Assembly (NCBI RefSeq): GCF_004804315.1
Contig: NZ_SRXX01000015.1
Span: 1-64,000 of the forward strand
Origin: Flagellimonas onchidii
Lineage (GTDB): Bacteria > Bacteroidota > Bacteroidia > Flavobacteriales > Flavobacteriaceae
DNA: 64,000 nucleotides
Direction of reading: 5' to 3'
Shown here: positions 34,965 to 44,635 of the stretch, piece after piece
Position numbering within the stretch: the first letter of the stretch is position 1
Layout: every line of letters starts with the position of its first letter
Program-made: the position numbers and the translations under genes
Notes under the pieces: model-generated
Seen by the model: the letters and a program-made list of their open reading frames with translations, nothing else
The model's database searches: none
What the model was told of the DNA's origin: nothing

Positions 34965-37313
34965 GAGGCTGTTAACTGGCTTTTGGGTTGCTGCTCTTAG
35001 AGCTTGATAACTTATGGTAAGAAATGCGATGATTATATTAAGTATTCCGGACAAAAAGAAAGTCCACCAAGGAATGTTGACCCTATAATCAAAATCACTT
35101 AGCCAATCATTCATAATGTAAGCGGTTATGGGAGTAGCAATTACAAAAGCAATCAATACCAGTTTTAAAAAGTCTCTTGAGAGTAGGTTGGTTATACTGC
35201 TGATGGAGGCCCCAAGAACTTTTCGAATGCCAATCTCCTTGACTCGATTTTCAGCCATGTAACTTGCTAGGCCAAACAAGCCAAGGCAAGAAATCAGTAT
35301 GGTCAACAGCGTAAAAAGAGAGGCGATGTTTTCAATGCGTTTTTCGTCTTCAAACTTTTTGGCATATTCTTGGTCAACAAAATTATAATTCAAAGGATAC
35401 AGAGGATTGTATTTCTTGAAAACACCTTTTATAATGGCTAGATTATTGGATGTGGAATTATTGGGGTTCAATCTAATATTGATTAGACTGAACCATCCTT
35501 TTGCCCCCTCTATGACCAACGGCTCCACTTTTTGGAAAGGGGAATTGATTACAAAATCTTTAACGAGCCCCACAATATGCCAATCAGTTCCGTTATCCCT
35601 TATTTTTTTTCCAATGGGATTTTCCAAACCCATAAGAGCCAATGTCGCTTCATTTATTATAGCAGCAGTAGAATCGGTAGGATATTCATTGAGATTAAAA
35701 TCACGCCCAGAAATAAGTTCGAGACCCATGGTTTTAACAACGTCTTCATCGGCAATCAAACGATGGATCAAAGTGTTGTCGTTCTCGTTTTTTCCTTTCC
35801 AGTTAATATCAGCGGTATTGCTCCATGTTTCGGTTATGGGCGAATTGGTTTTAGTTATTGATCTTGCCGCCCCAGACAACAATAACTCTTTCTTTATCAA
35901 TTCATAATTGTCTATTGCATCCCCTTCAAGAAACCCATGGATTAGGTGTTCTTTATTGTAACCAAGATTTCGATTTTGAACTTTGTTCAATTGTTGGTTG
36001 ATAATCAATGTTGCCGTTATCAATGTTATGGCAACTGTGAATTGAATAACTACCAGAACTTTTCGAGGTGTTATCAATGTATCCATTCTTTTGAATGTGC
36101 CCTTAAGGATTTTTGATGGCTTAAAAGACGATAAGTAAAATGCAGGATAGCTACCCGCAAGAAGGCCTGTGACCAGTATAACTGCAATGGCTATGGTCCA
36201 GATTATGGGATTATCCCAATCGATGTGCAATTTCTCTCCAACTAGAGAATTGAAAGCGGGCAATAGCATTGCTACAGAAACTACTGCAAAAATTGCTGCA
36301 ATCGAACAAATCAAAATGGATTCTACCAAGAATTGCCCGACCAATTGCCGTTTTATTCCTCCAACAACCTTACGTATACCGACTTCTTTAGCTCGTTTTT
36401 CGCTTTTGGCCGTGCTCAAATTCATAAAATTGATGCAGGCAATAATAAGTACAAACAAACCGATGAGGGCAAAGAGACGAATCATTTCGATTCGGCCACC
36501 TGTTTCTACACCATTTTCAAAGGTAGCGTAGAGATGAGTCTTCGAAAAAGGGTAAAGATAGGTTAGCATATCTGGAGCATTTTTATCATGGATAGCCCTA
36601 ATATTCTTAATCTTTTCTGTAAGTTCGGTTCCGGTCACACCCTCTTTTAAAAGAACATAAGTCTTGATGTTGTGATTACTCCAATTGGTATCGTCCCAAC
36701 CTAATTGTATTAGATACTTCCAAGGCATTAAAAATTCAAAAGAGAAAGCTGTATTATTGGGAAGGTCTTTCAAAACACCAGTAACAGTAAAAACAGTGTT
36801 ATTGTCAATTGTGATAGTCTGACCCATAGGGTCTGTATCACCAAAGAGTTTTTTTGCTAAAGCTTGCGTCAATACAACCGAATTTACCCCTTCAAGTGCC
36901 GAATCTATATTGCCTGAAACCAAAGGGAAGTCAAAAACCTTTAGAAATTCTGGATCCACAATATTGCCCATGGGTTGAAGCCTTTTTTCCCCTTTTGAGA
37001 AGAGAAAATGCATATCCCAACTGTAACGTACAGCATGTTCTATCTCGGGATAGTTCTCGGAAAGGGTTGGTCCCAAGATTTTTGGAGTGTCCGCCCAATT
37101 CAAAATCTCACCATTAATGTCATACTGGTTTTGAACTTCATATATGCGATCTATTTTTTGATGGAAATGATCAAATCCCAACTCAAATGAAGCCCATAAA
37201 AAAATTAAGGCAGTTATGGCCAATCCTGCTGATAACCCAACCACGTTCAACAAGGTGAATGTTCGGTTTTTTAGAAGATTCCTCCAGGCAATTTTTAAAT
37301 AATTCTTTATCAT
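34953..37313 (-). CDS. FtsX/MacB-type ABC permease, array member 7 (flanked by direct repeats)
   Basis: This 786-aa permease begins MIKNYLKIAWRNLLKNRTFT. Coupling motifs: EKRAKEVGIRKVVGGIKRQL after INFMNLSTAKS, and NRVKEIGIRKVLGASISSI. The tail is KPVNSLRTE. The second core keeps TDWHIVGLVKDFVINSPFQ. Both ends of the gene lie in nearly identical sequence of 80-82 bases shared with the junction on the other side, so it is the one array member that looks like a recombination cassette. Gaps are 40 and 38 bases, each with a dispersed repeat. Confidence 0.88.
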   Translation of the reverse strand: MIKNYLKIAWRNLLKNRTFTLLNVVGLSAGLAITALIFLWASFELGFDHFHQKIDRIYEVQNQYDINGEILNWADTPKILGPTLSENYPEIEHAVRYSWDMHFLFSKGEKRLQPMGNIVDPEFLKVFDFPLVSGNIDSALEGVNSVVLTQALAKKLFGDTDPMGQTITIDNNTVFTVTGVLKDLPNNTAFSFEFLMPWKYLIQLGWDDTNWSNHNIKTYVLLKEGVTGTELTEKIKNIRAIHDKNAPDMLTYLYPFSKTHLYATFENGVETGGRIEMIRLFALIGLFVLIIACINFMNLSTAKSEKRAKEVGIRKVVGGIKRQLVGQFLVESILICSIAAIFAVVSVAMLLPAFNSLVGEKLHIDWDNPIIWTIAIAVILVTGLLAGSYPAFYLSSFKPSKILKGTFKRMDTLITPRKVLVVIQFTVAITLITATLIINQQLNKVQNRNLGYNKEHLIHGFLEGDAIDNYELIKKELLLSGAARSITKTNSPITETWSNTADINWKGKNENDNTLIHRLIADEDVVKTMGLELISGRDFNLNEYPTDSTAAIINEATLALMGLENPIGKKIRDNGTDWHIVGLVKDFVINSPFQKVEPLVIEGAKGWFSLINIRLNPNNSTSNNLAIIKGVFKKYNPLYPLNYNFVDQEYAKKFEDEKRIENIASLFTLLTILISCLGLFGLASYMAENRVKEIGIRKVLGASISSITNLLSRDFLKLVLIAFVIATPITAYIMNDWLSDFDYRVNIPWWTFFLSGILNIIIAFLTISYQALRAATQKPVNSLRTE

Positions 37314-37363
37314 GATCGTTTTTTTACCCTTCGACTGTGCTCAGGGCGGGTTTATTCCGTTCG
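37284..37363. repeat. Near-identical direct repeat, copy B, flanking array member 7
   Basis: This is the partner of 34883-34964: first codons of permease 7, the gap with the TTCGACTGTGCTCAG-type repeat (37326-37347) and last codons of permease 8. Copy-to-copy distance is 2.4 kb, one permease gene. Confidence 0.85.
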
Positions 37364-39784
37364 CAAACTTTTTACAGGGTTTACAATAGCGGCTTTGATA
37401 CTTTGATAACTAACGGTCAATACGGCGATGGATATGGCCATGAATGCAGCCAATAAGAATACCCATACACTGATTTCTATCCGATATGAAAAACCTTCCA
37501 GCCACTTGTCCATCACAAACCACCCGAGTGGTAAGGATATGAGAATGGCCATCCCCACCAATCTTAAAAAATCTTTGGTCAATCGTAATGTAATTTGGCC
37601 AACGCTTGCACCCAAAACTTTGCGCACCCCAATTTCCTTGGTTCGTTTTTCTGCATTAAAAGCAGCTAGTCCAAAAAGTCCCAGACAAGCAATGAAGATG
37701 GATAGGATTGTAAATGTGATAAAAATTTGTCCTAGATTTTGGTCCGCTTCATAGGTAGAATTGAATGCATCGTCCATAAAGCGATAATTAAATGGCTGTT
37801 CGGGAGCAACCTTATTCCATATGTTCTCAATTGATGCGACGGCGGCTGAAAAATCACCAGCATTTAACCTGACCGCCATAGCATCATTAGAGCTGCTTAT
37901 TTGTAAACTCAAAGCTTCAATACCTCGTCTTAATGACTCGTAATGAAAATCTTTGATTACTCCGACTACCGTTAAAAATCGAGGGTTCTCTGAACCTAGA
38001 TCCCTTGATAACCTCATGCCCAATGCTTCTTCTGGAGTAACCCCCAAAATGGACACAGCCGTTTCATTTAGAATTAATGCGGTTGAATCGGCCGCAAATT
38101 GTCTGTTAAAACCACGTCCAGCCAAAACTTCGATGTCAAGTGTAGATAGATAATCGTGATCAACACTCCAAATTTGCATGTTTATGGCATCTTCTTGGTT
38201 GAGAAGTCCCTCTTTCATAAAACTGGTATCGGTTCTAAATGAGGGAGTGGGCAAGAAGCCCGAAATGGTAGCACTTTTTACTTGGGCCAGTTGCGAGACC
38301 CGTTCTTTAAAAGAATGCAATTGAGGTCCGGCCGCAAAGACTTCCTCAACTATTAAAACTTGATCTTTAGTAAAGCCCAAATCTTTACTTTGGATATAGT
38401 TGAGTTGTTGATAGACCACTGCTGTGCTAATGATCAATAAAATGGAAATGGAAAATTGAAACACAACCAGCATGTTTCTGACCTTGCTGCCGCCCACGGT
38501 TTTTTCACCAGAACCCTTTAGGACAGATATTGGCATGAATCGCGACATAAAGAAAGCAGGATACCAGCCCGAAAATAGAGCTAAAACCATGGTAGAAACC
38601 AACAATATTGCCCAAAAGGATGGACTTGTAAAAGGGATTTCGATGGCTTTGCCCGCCAGACTATTAAAGAGAGGTAAGACAAGTATGGCAAGAAACAATG
38701 CTAGAATCAATGACAAAAAGGAGATTAATCCAGACTCCATCAAAAACTGCCTCAAAAGAGCAACTTTTGAAGACCCCAAGGTTTTACGAATCCCAACTTC
38801 TTTACTTCTTTTTAGGGAATAAGCAGTGGAGAGGTTCATAAAGTTGACACAAGCCAGAACAAGCAGAAATAGACCTATAAAGGAGAGAATATAAATATTT
38901 TGTACACTACTGTTGGCGCTCATTTCCGCCTCCATATCGGAATGCAAATGAATATCCGTCAAAGGGATGCTACTTAACTCATATCGGTTGCCGGAGGCTA
39001 TAAATGCTTCCTCTGTAATTCCTGGGAAAAAACGCTGCGCATAGGGGATTACATATTTTCCCATCATAGCTTGTAGAGGAGCTTGAAAATCCTGGATACG
39101 CGCATTGGGTGATAGTTTGATGAAGGTCGCATAGTTATGGCTGGTCCATTCATCAGTGCGAGAATCTTCCAATCCTGACATTGCTATAAAAACCGAACAA
39201 TCCCTTAAAAGAGAATTTTTGGGCATGTCAGGTATAATACCCGTAACGGTATAGGTACCTGTATTGTTTAAAACCACTGTCTCTCCGATTGCTTTTGAAT
39301 CTCCGAAAAGTTTTTGGGCAGAGGTTTCGGAAAGGATAAGTGTATTGGGTTCACTCAAAGCAGTTTCTTCGTCACCAACGGCAAGCTTCAGGCCGAACAT
39401 CTCAAAAAATGAGTCATCAACAAAAGTTGCGGCATCTTCTTTTGAGTTTCGTTGGGTATCACTTCTTCTTATTAAGGTAGAACCAAGTGTGTTGAATCTT
39501 GTGGCTAGCTCAACTTGTGGAAAATCTGCCTCTAAAGCGGCGGCCATGGGTGCAGAAACTTCGGCCATTTTACTTTCATTGCCTCCAAATTTTACATCTA
39601 CGTTAATACGATGAATCCTTTCAGCATCTGTGAACATGGTATCAAAGCTTAGTTCATCATAAATGAACAGTGCTATAAGCAATCCGCCAGTAATTCCGAT
39701 AGCCAGACCAATAGTGTTGAGGCAAGTAAAAAAAGTCTGTTTTCTTAGACTTCGCCATGCTATTTTGATATGATTTTTAAACAT
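37352..39784 (-). CDS. FtsX/MacB-type ABC permease, array member 8
   Basis: This 810-aa permease begins MFKNHIKIAWRSLRKQTFFT. Coupling motifs: LKRSKEVGIRKTLGSSKVAL after VNFMNLSTAYS, and KRTKEIGVRKVLGASVGQI. The tail is NPVKSLRTE. The first periplasmic core includes a distinctive polar stretch (RRSDTQRNSKEDAATFVDD). The second core retains LTVVGVIKDFHYESLRRG. Gaps are 38 bases (with a dispersed repeat) and 21 bases. Like its siblings it has no nucleotide-binding domain. Confidence 0.88.
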   Translation of the reverse strand: MFKNHIKIAWRSLRKQTFFTCLNTIGLAIGITGGLLIALFIYDELSFDTMFTDAERIHRINVDVKFGGNESKMAEVSAPMAAALEADFPQVELATRFNTLGSTLIRRSDTQRNSKEDAATFVDDSFFEMFGLKLAVGDEETALSEPNTLILSETSAQKLFGDSKAIGETVVLNNTGTYTVTGIIPDMPKNSLLRDCSVFIAMSGLEDSRTDEWTSHNYATFIKLSPNARIQDFQAPLQAMMGKYVIPYAQRFFPGITEEAFIASGNRYELSSIPLTDIHLHSDMEAEMSANSSVQNIYILSFIGLFLLVLACVNFMNLSTAYSLKRSKEVGIRKTLGSSKVALLRQFLMESGLISFLSLILALFLAILVLPLFNSLAGKAIEIPFTSPSFWAILLVSTMVLALFSGWYPAFFMSRFMPISVLKGSGEKTVGGSKVRNMLVVFQFSISILLIISTAVVYQQLNYIQSKDLGFTKDQVLIVEEVFAAGPQLHSFKERVSQLAQVKSATISGFLPTPSFRTDTSFMKEGLLNQEDAINMQIWSVDHDYLSTLDIEVLAGRGFNRQFAADSTALILNETAVSILGVTPEEALGMRLSRDLGSENPRFLTVVGVIKDFHYESLRRGIEALSLQISSSNDAMAVRLNAGDFSAAVASIENIWNKVAPEQPFNYRFMDDAFNSTYEADQNLGQIFITFTILSIFIACLGLFGLAAFNAEKRTKEIGVRKVLGASVGQITLRLTKDFLRLVGMAILISLPLGWFVMDKWLEGFSYRIEISVWVFLLAAFMAISIAVLTVSYQSIKAAIVNPVKSLRTE

Positions 39785-39805
39785 GATTGTTGTTTTTTGA
39801 CTGGT

Positions 39806-42193
39806 TTATTCCGTTTTAAGACTGTTTATCGGGTTGGTTTTGGCAGCCCTAATGGTTTGTATGCTTATGGTAACAAAAGCAGTGATTACCATACCAAGGG
39901 CGACCATAACGTATATATACCAGTCAATAGGGACTTTATAAGCAAAATTCTGAAGCCAATATCCCATGGTCCACCATCCAATGGGAATGCCAATTAGGGT
40001 GGCCAAAGCGACTATGGAAACAAAGTCTTTTCCGATAAGTAGCGCTATGGAACTTATTTGTGCTCCAAGGACCTTTCTAACCCCTATTTCTTTATTGCGT
40101 TGTCTCGCAATGTAAGTCGTGAGTGCAAAAAGACCGATCAAAGAAATTATAATGGCCACGACACCAAAAAAGGAAATTACTTTTTGCAGCTTACGGTATG
40201 AGGCCAATAATTGCTCAAAGTTGTGGTCCAAAAACGAATATCGAATAGGTACGTCGGGCACATTCTTATTCCATATTTCCTCTATGCCTGTCAGTGTTGT
40301 TTGAATGGCTCCACCGTTGGCCTTGATTAAAATGGCCCCACCCGATTGGTATCTACATGCTTCGTTGCCTATAGTAAAGACCGCTGGCTTCACCTGTACC
40401 TCTGCGCCCATCACATTAAAATCATTGACTACCCCCACTATGGTCATGGGTTTTTCACAACCTTCATAATATATGGTCTTTCCAAGGGAACTCTCTGATG
40501 AAATGAGTTTGGCCGTGGCCTGGTTGATAATTGCATTTTGTGTTTTTTGGTCAGATATGGAATTGGTAAAATCCCGTCCTTCTAAAAAATTGACATTGAG
40601 CGCTTTAAAATAATCCGTACTTACCTTTACTGAGGCAAATCGGCGCTTTTCGCCCGCTATGGTAAAGCCAATTGTAGTTGAGTCCACAAAGGAATCTCCT
40701 GGAACTTGGGTGGTTTTGGACACATATTGCACCCCTGCAAGAGAGCTAAGTTCATTTTTAAGCTTTTCAAACCCTTGCTCTCGAATATTTTGGGCAGCTT
40801 CGAGCCGAATGAGGTGCTCCTCGTTAAACCCCTTATCCCTTTGCTGCATAAATTGGAGTTGTTTTCCGACCACAACGGTTATGATGACAAAAAAACTAGC
40901 GACCACAAATTGAATAACAATCAATAAGTTTCGATATACCATCCCTTTTCGGCCTTTAACAGATATTCCCTTAAACACTTGGGCCGTATTGAATTTGGAA
41001 AGAAAAAATGCAGGATATAAACCAGACAAAAATATAATTACGAGCAAACACAATAGGGTTTGACCGAGCAAAGATGCAGCATAGCTTTGATGCCATAGAC
41101 TTAGATCCGTCATAAAGAATGCATTGATACTAGGCAAGGCTAATTGTACCAGCATCAGTGCAAGCCCTAAGGCAAAGCAACAGATTAGGGTGGTTTCCAT
41201 CATAAATTGAAGAATGACATGGGTTTTTCCAGCTCCCAACACCTTGCGCACACCTACCTCTTTTGAACGATCCATAGCCTTTGCTATAGATAGGTTGTTA
41301 TAGTTTACGGTACAAGTGACCATAAGCAACAAGGCAAGTAAAAACAATGCTTGAATGGTCTTGATGTGACTGTTGCCGTATTTTGGATAATTATGTAGCT
41401 GGGGAACGGCATCTGCGTACAATTTCTCGTAAGAATCTGATTCTAGATATTCTTCAAGGCTATACTCGTTTTTGTTCATGCGCTCTTTATAATAAAGCCT
41501 ATTTATACCTTTCTCCAAATACGCTATGTCCAAATCGGATGATGTCTTTATATAGGTCTCATACGAATAATTTTCCCAAAAATTATTGGTTTCGCCATAG
41601 GGATCTAAGACCAACAAATGTGCATCAAGATGCGAGGGTGTTGACGGTTGCTCCAAAACACCGGTTATCACTGCTTCAAACGCACCGTATATTTTTATGG
41701 ATTTGCCCAAAGGATCATCGTTTCCATATAGCTTTTGGGCCAGTTCCGTACTAATCACAGCTGCATTTGGGGCATCAAACACGGTTTCGACAGAACCTTT
41801 TGAGAGGGAATACGGAAAAACTTTAAAAAACAAAGAATCCACAACAATAGATCCTTTTTGAAAAAAAGTCCTGTTCTGGGCATCTACCTGTACTTCGTAA
41901 TCCCCTGACGATTGAATGGCCGTACCAAAAGCCACATTAGGGTGTTTTTTGGTCAAAAACTTGGCCAATGGAGCTGGAGTAAGTTCTTTTATATCATCCC
42001 CTTTTTTGATAGAAAGTTTATAGACACGATCAAGACTTTCATCCCAAGAATCATAACTTAATTCATAATTGAGAAACAATAACATGATAATAAAACTGCT
42101 TAATCCTGCTGTTAACCCGAGAATGTTGACGGCACCTATCCCTTTGTTTTTCAGGAGGTTTCGCCAAGCAATTTTGATATGGTTTTTTAACAT
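39806..42193 (-). CDS. FtsX/MacB-type ABC permease, array member 9
   Basis: This 795-aa permease begins MLKNHIKIAWRNLLKNKGIG. Coupling motifs: MDRSKEVGVRKVLGAGKTHV after VNYNNLSIAKA, an unusual form, and QRNKEIGVRKVLGAQISSI. The tail is NPINSLKTE, with Lys where others have Arg. Its second core carries extra cysteines (YEGCEKPM and GNEACRYQSGG) that could form a disulfide in the periplasm, a feature I do not see in the other members. Gaps are 21 and 43 bases, the latter with a dispersed repeat. Confidence 0.88.
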   Translation of the reverse strand: MLKNHIKIAWRNLLKNKGIGAVNILGLTAGLSSFIIMLLFLNYELSYDSWDESLDRVYKLSIKKGDDIKELTPAPLAKFLTKKHPNVAFGTAIQSSGDYEVQVDAQNRTFFQKGSIVVDSLFFKVFPYSLSKGSVETVFDAPNAAVISTELAQKLYGNDDPLGKSIKIYGAFEAVITGVLEQPSTPSHLDAHLLVLDPYGETNNFWENYSYETYIKTSSDLDIAYLEKGINRLYYKERMNKNEYSLEEYLESDSYEKLYADAVPQLHNYPKYGNSHIKTIQALFLLALLLMVTCTVNYNNLSIAKAMDRSKEVGVRKVLGAGKTHVILQFMMETTLICCFALGLALMLVQLALPSINAFFMTDLSLWHQSYAASLLGQTLLCLLVIIFLSGLYPAFFLSKFNTAQVFKGISVKGRKGMVYRNLLIVIQFVVASFFVIITVVVGKQLQFMQQRDKGFNEEHLIRLEAAQNIREQGFEKLKNELSSLAGVQYVSKTTQVPGDSFVDSTTIGFTIAGEKRRFASVKVSTDYFKALNVNFLEGRDFTNSISDQKTQNAIINQATAKLISSESSLGKTIYYEGCEKPMTIVGVVNDFNVMGAEVQVKPAVFTIGNEACRYQSGGAILIKANGGAIQTTLTGIEEIWNKNVPDVPIRYSFLDHNFEQLLASYRKLQKVISFFGVVAIIISLIGLFALTTYIARQRNKEIGVRKVLGAQISSIALLIGKDFVSIVALATLIGIPIGWWTMGYWLQNFAYKVPIDWYIYVMVALGMVITAFVTISIQTIRAAKTNPINSLKTE

Positions 42194-42208
42194 GATGTTT
42201 GTTTTATG

Positions 42209-42230
42209 ACCCTTCGACTCCGCTCAGGGC
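42209..42230. repeat. Dispersed repeat between permeases 9 and 10
   Basis: ACCCTTCGACT..GCTCAGGG lies in the 43-base gap. The same element occupies the gaps between permeases 6/7 (34926-34948) and 7/8 (37326-37347). As part of a polycistronic mRNA it could form a small stem and act as a processing or attenuation point. Confidence 0.55.
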
Positions 42231-42236
42231 AAGTTT

Positions 42237-44621
42237 TTATTCCGTTCTTAGGCTTTTGACAGGGCTAGTCAGCGCAATCTTTATGGTTTGATAACTTATA
42301 GTTAGCAAAGTGATGATCATAATGGAGATAATGGCGAGGGCAAACATCCACCAATGTATTTCGGTTCGGTAAGTGTATCCTTGGAGCCATTGTTCCATAA
42401 AGTACCATACAATTGGAGCGGCGATTACCCCGGCAATCAATATAAGTTTGAAAAAATCCACTGTGAACAGGGCAAGGATATTTCTGACATTGCTTCCCAG
42501 CACTTTTCGAATCCCAATTTCCTTGGTGCGTTGGCCGACAAAGAATAGGATAAGGCCATATAGACCTAAACATCCAATAAATATAGCTAGTGCAGAAAAT
42601 ATTTTAGAAAGGAAAAGATATCGTTGTTCTGTCTGGTATTGTTCTGCAACCCTTTCATCCATAAAGCGATGTTCGTAGATATAACCAGGAAACGTCTCGG
42701 ACCAAATCGACCTTATCTGATCCAAAGTTGAAGCTACATTTTGTGGGTTTATCTTTAGTGCGATTTCGTTATAAGTAGTTGGTCTTTGAACAATAAAGGC
42801 AGGACTTATCTCTTCTCTGAAATTGGCATTGTGAAAATTGTCGACCACTCCTACAATGGTACCTTTTACATATCCTCCATTGGCCGTAAATTTTTTGCCC
42901 AACATTTCTTCAGGATTTGTTATTCCTAATTTTTCTCCGAATCTTTTGTTGACCAAAATCTCATGAATGCTGTCACTTTCAAAGTAATTCCGACCAGCCA
43001 ATAAGTCAATTTCAAACACTTCTAAATAGTCAATATCTCCCATTTTGTAGTTGATGGCGAATTCCTCATCTTTTGGGTTGTTATGATATCTGGCATTTGT
43101 ACTCCAATCATTTTTTGATGCTCCTGGACTGCTTAGACAGGCGGAAGCTTGTTTCACCCCTGTTATTTTTTCAAACCGTTCTTTTAAGGATTTGATTTTA
43201 ACAGGCTCTATAACCGTTGGAATGCCGGTCATGACAATCGACTCGGTTGTATATCCTAAATCGGAGTTTATGGCATAATCCATTTGTTTGGAAATAATTA
43301 TTGTAGCCGCTATAAGCGCAATGGAAATGGTAAATTGTGCTATTACCAATACCTTTCTTGTAGTAACTCCTCCGGTGTCCTTTTGGTTTAGTTTTCCCTT
43401 GAGTGCTAGTACCGGAACAATCCTGGACATAAGCAGACCGGGATAGCTTCCTGAAATGAAAGACACTATGACCAAGACTAAAAAAAGAAATCCAAAGATT
43501 TTCGGGGTGAATAGATCATCAAAGGTCAATTCCAACTGAAAAAGTTCGTTGAATTGGGCCAGAGAAATGGCTGCGAAGAAAACTCCCAAAAGCATGGCAA
43601 ATAGGCCTATGATAAAAGTTTCGGTCAAGAACTGCAAAAACAAATGTTTCCTATAGCTCCCCAACACTTTTCTGACCCCTATTTCCCTAGATCGGGTAAA
43701 TGTCTGGGCAGTAGAAATATTGATAAAGTTTATGCTTGCAATAATGATTAAGAACAGGCCAATTATCCCAAAGACCCATAACAATGCGGGATCCATTCCC
43801 CAATAGTCAGGATTAAAATGAACATCTGCCAAGGGCTGTAACTTGTACACATGCTTATTGGCAAAGTTTGGTCGATACTTTTTGGGGAGTTCAAGTAAAG
43901 TGTTCTCAATATCGGCTATGTTTTGATTTGGTTTTAAGAGAACTAGGCATTGTAGTTCAGAAGTGATTCCATTCCAAGTTTCCATAGCTGCATAGTCTTC
44001 AAGGGGAATCAAGGTTTTAAAGGAAATGAATAAACCTTCAGTAACCATAGATGTTTTTGGAAGATTCTGAAGCACACCGATTACTTCAATAGTCTCACGA
44101 TTATCCAAAACAAAGGTTTTCCCTAAAGGGTCAATGTCGCCAAACATTTTTTTTGAAGTGCTCTCACTTATATAAGCGGTATTGGGCTCATCCAAAGTGC
44201 GTGTTCCCATTGATTTAACCAAGGGGAAATTCATAATTTCAAAAAAATCTGGTTCGGCAAATACAGCATCTTCTTTAAGCTGGACCATCTGACCTCTGCA
44301 ATCAATACTCAGCAAATTATCTTCCCAAGTATTTATTTTAGCTACTTTTTCGGCATAATCATAGTTATCACGAAATTCCTTGGCAAAAGCAGGAGGGACT
44401 GATGGTTCATGGTCTATAATATCTGTATGCTCTTCCGTGACCACTCTATATATGCGATCTGCATTTTTATGTAACTTGTCGAACGAAAGGTGAAAGTTCA
44501 GAAATAGATAAATAAGAATGCTGCTTCCAAAACCAATGGCAAGCCCTAAAATGTTGATAGCTGTAAAGACCTTCCTTTTTCGAAGGTTTCGCCAAGCTAT
44601 TTTGAAATGGTTCTTAAGCAT
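42237..44621 (-). CDS. FtsX/MacB-type ABC permease, array member 10
   Basis: This 794-aa permease begins MLKNHFKIAWRNLRKRKVFT. Coupling motifs: FTRSREIGVRKVLGSYRKHL after INFINISTAQT, and QRTKEIGIRKVLGSNVRNI. The tail is SPVKSLRTE. The first periplasmic core contains a single cysteine (SIDCRGQM). The second has the common YVKGTIVGVVDNFHNANF strand, with Asn in place of the usual Lys before DF/NF. Gaps are 43 and 14 bases; the 14-base gap to member 11 implies coupled translation. Confidence 0.88.
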   Translation of the reverse strand: MLKNHFKIAWRNLRKRKVFTAINILGLAIGFGSSILIYLFLNFHLSFDKLHKNADRIYRVVTEEHTDIIDHEPSVPPAFAKEFRDNYDYAEKVAKINTWEDNLLSIDCRGQMVQLKEDAVFAEPDFFEIMNFPLVKSMGTRTLDEPNTAYISESTSKKMFGDIDPLGKTFVLDNRETIEVIGVLQNLPKTSMVTEGLFISFKTLIPLEDYAAMETWNGITSELQCLVLLKPNQNIADIENTLLELPKKYRPNFANKHVYKLQPLADVHFNPDYWGMDPALLWVFGIIGLFLIIIASINFINISTAQTFTRSREIGVRKVLGSYRKHLFLQFLTETFIIGLFAMLLGVFFAAISLAQFNELFQLELTFDDLFTPKIFGFLFLVLVIVSFISGSYPGLLMSRIVPVLALKGKLNQKDTGGVTTRKVLVIAQFTISIALIAATIIISKQMDYAINSDLGYTTESIVMTGIPTVIEPVKIKSLKERFEKITGVKQASACLSSPGASKNDWSTNARYHNNPKDEEFAINYKMGDIDYLEVFEIDLLAGRNYFESDSIHEILVNKRFGEKLGITNPEEMLGKKFTANGGYVKGTIVGVVDNFHNANFREEISPAFIVQRPTTYNEIALKINPQNVASTLDQIRSIWSETFPGYIYEHRFMDERVAEQYQTEQRYLFLSKIFSALAIFIGCLGLYGLILFFVGQRTKEIGIRKVLGSNVRNILALFTVDFFKLILIAGVIAAPIVWYFMEQWLQGYTYRTEIHWWMFALAIISIMIITLLTISYQTIKIALTSPVKSLRTE

Positions 44622-44635
44622 GATGTTTGTTTTTG

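Noticed and set aside
34926-42230. A CRISPR-like spaced repeat in the permease array
   Set aside because: The repeated 20-base elements are 2.4-5 kb apart with whole genes between them; there are no regular spacers and no cas genes.
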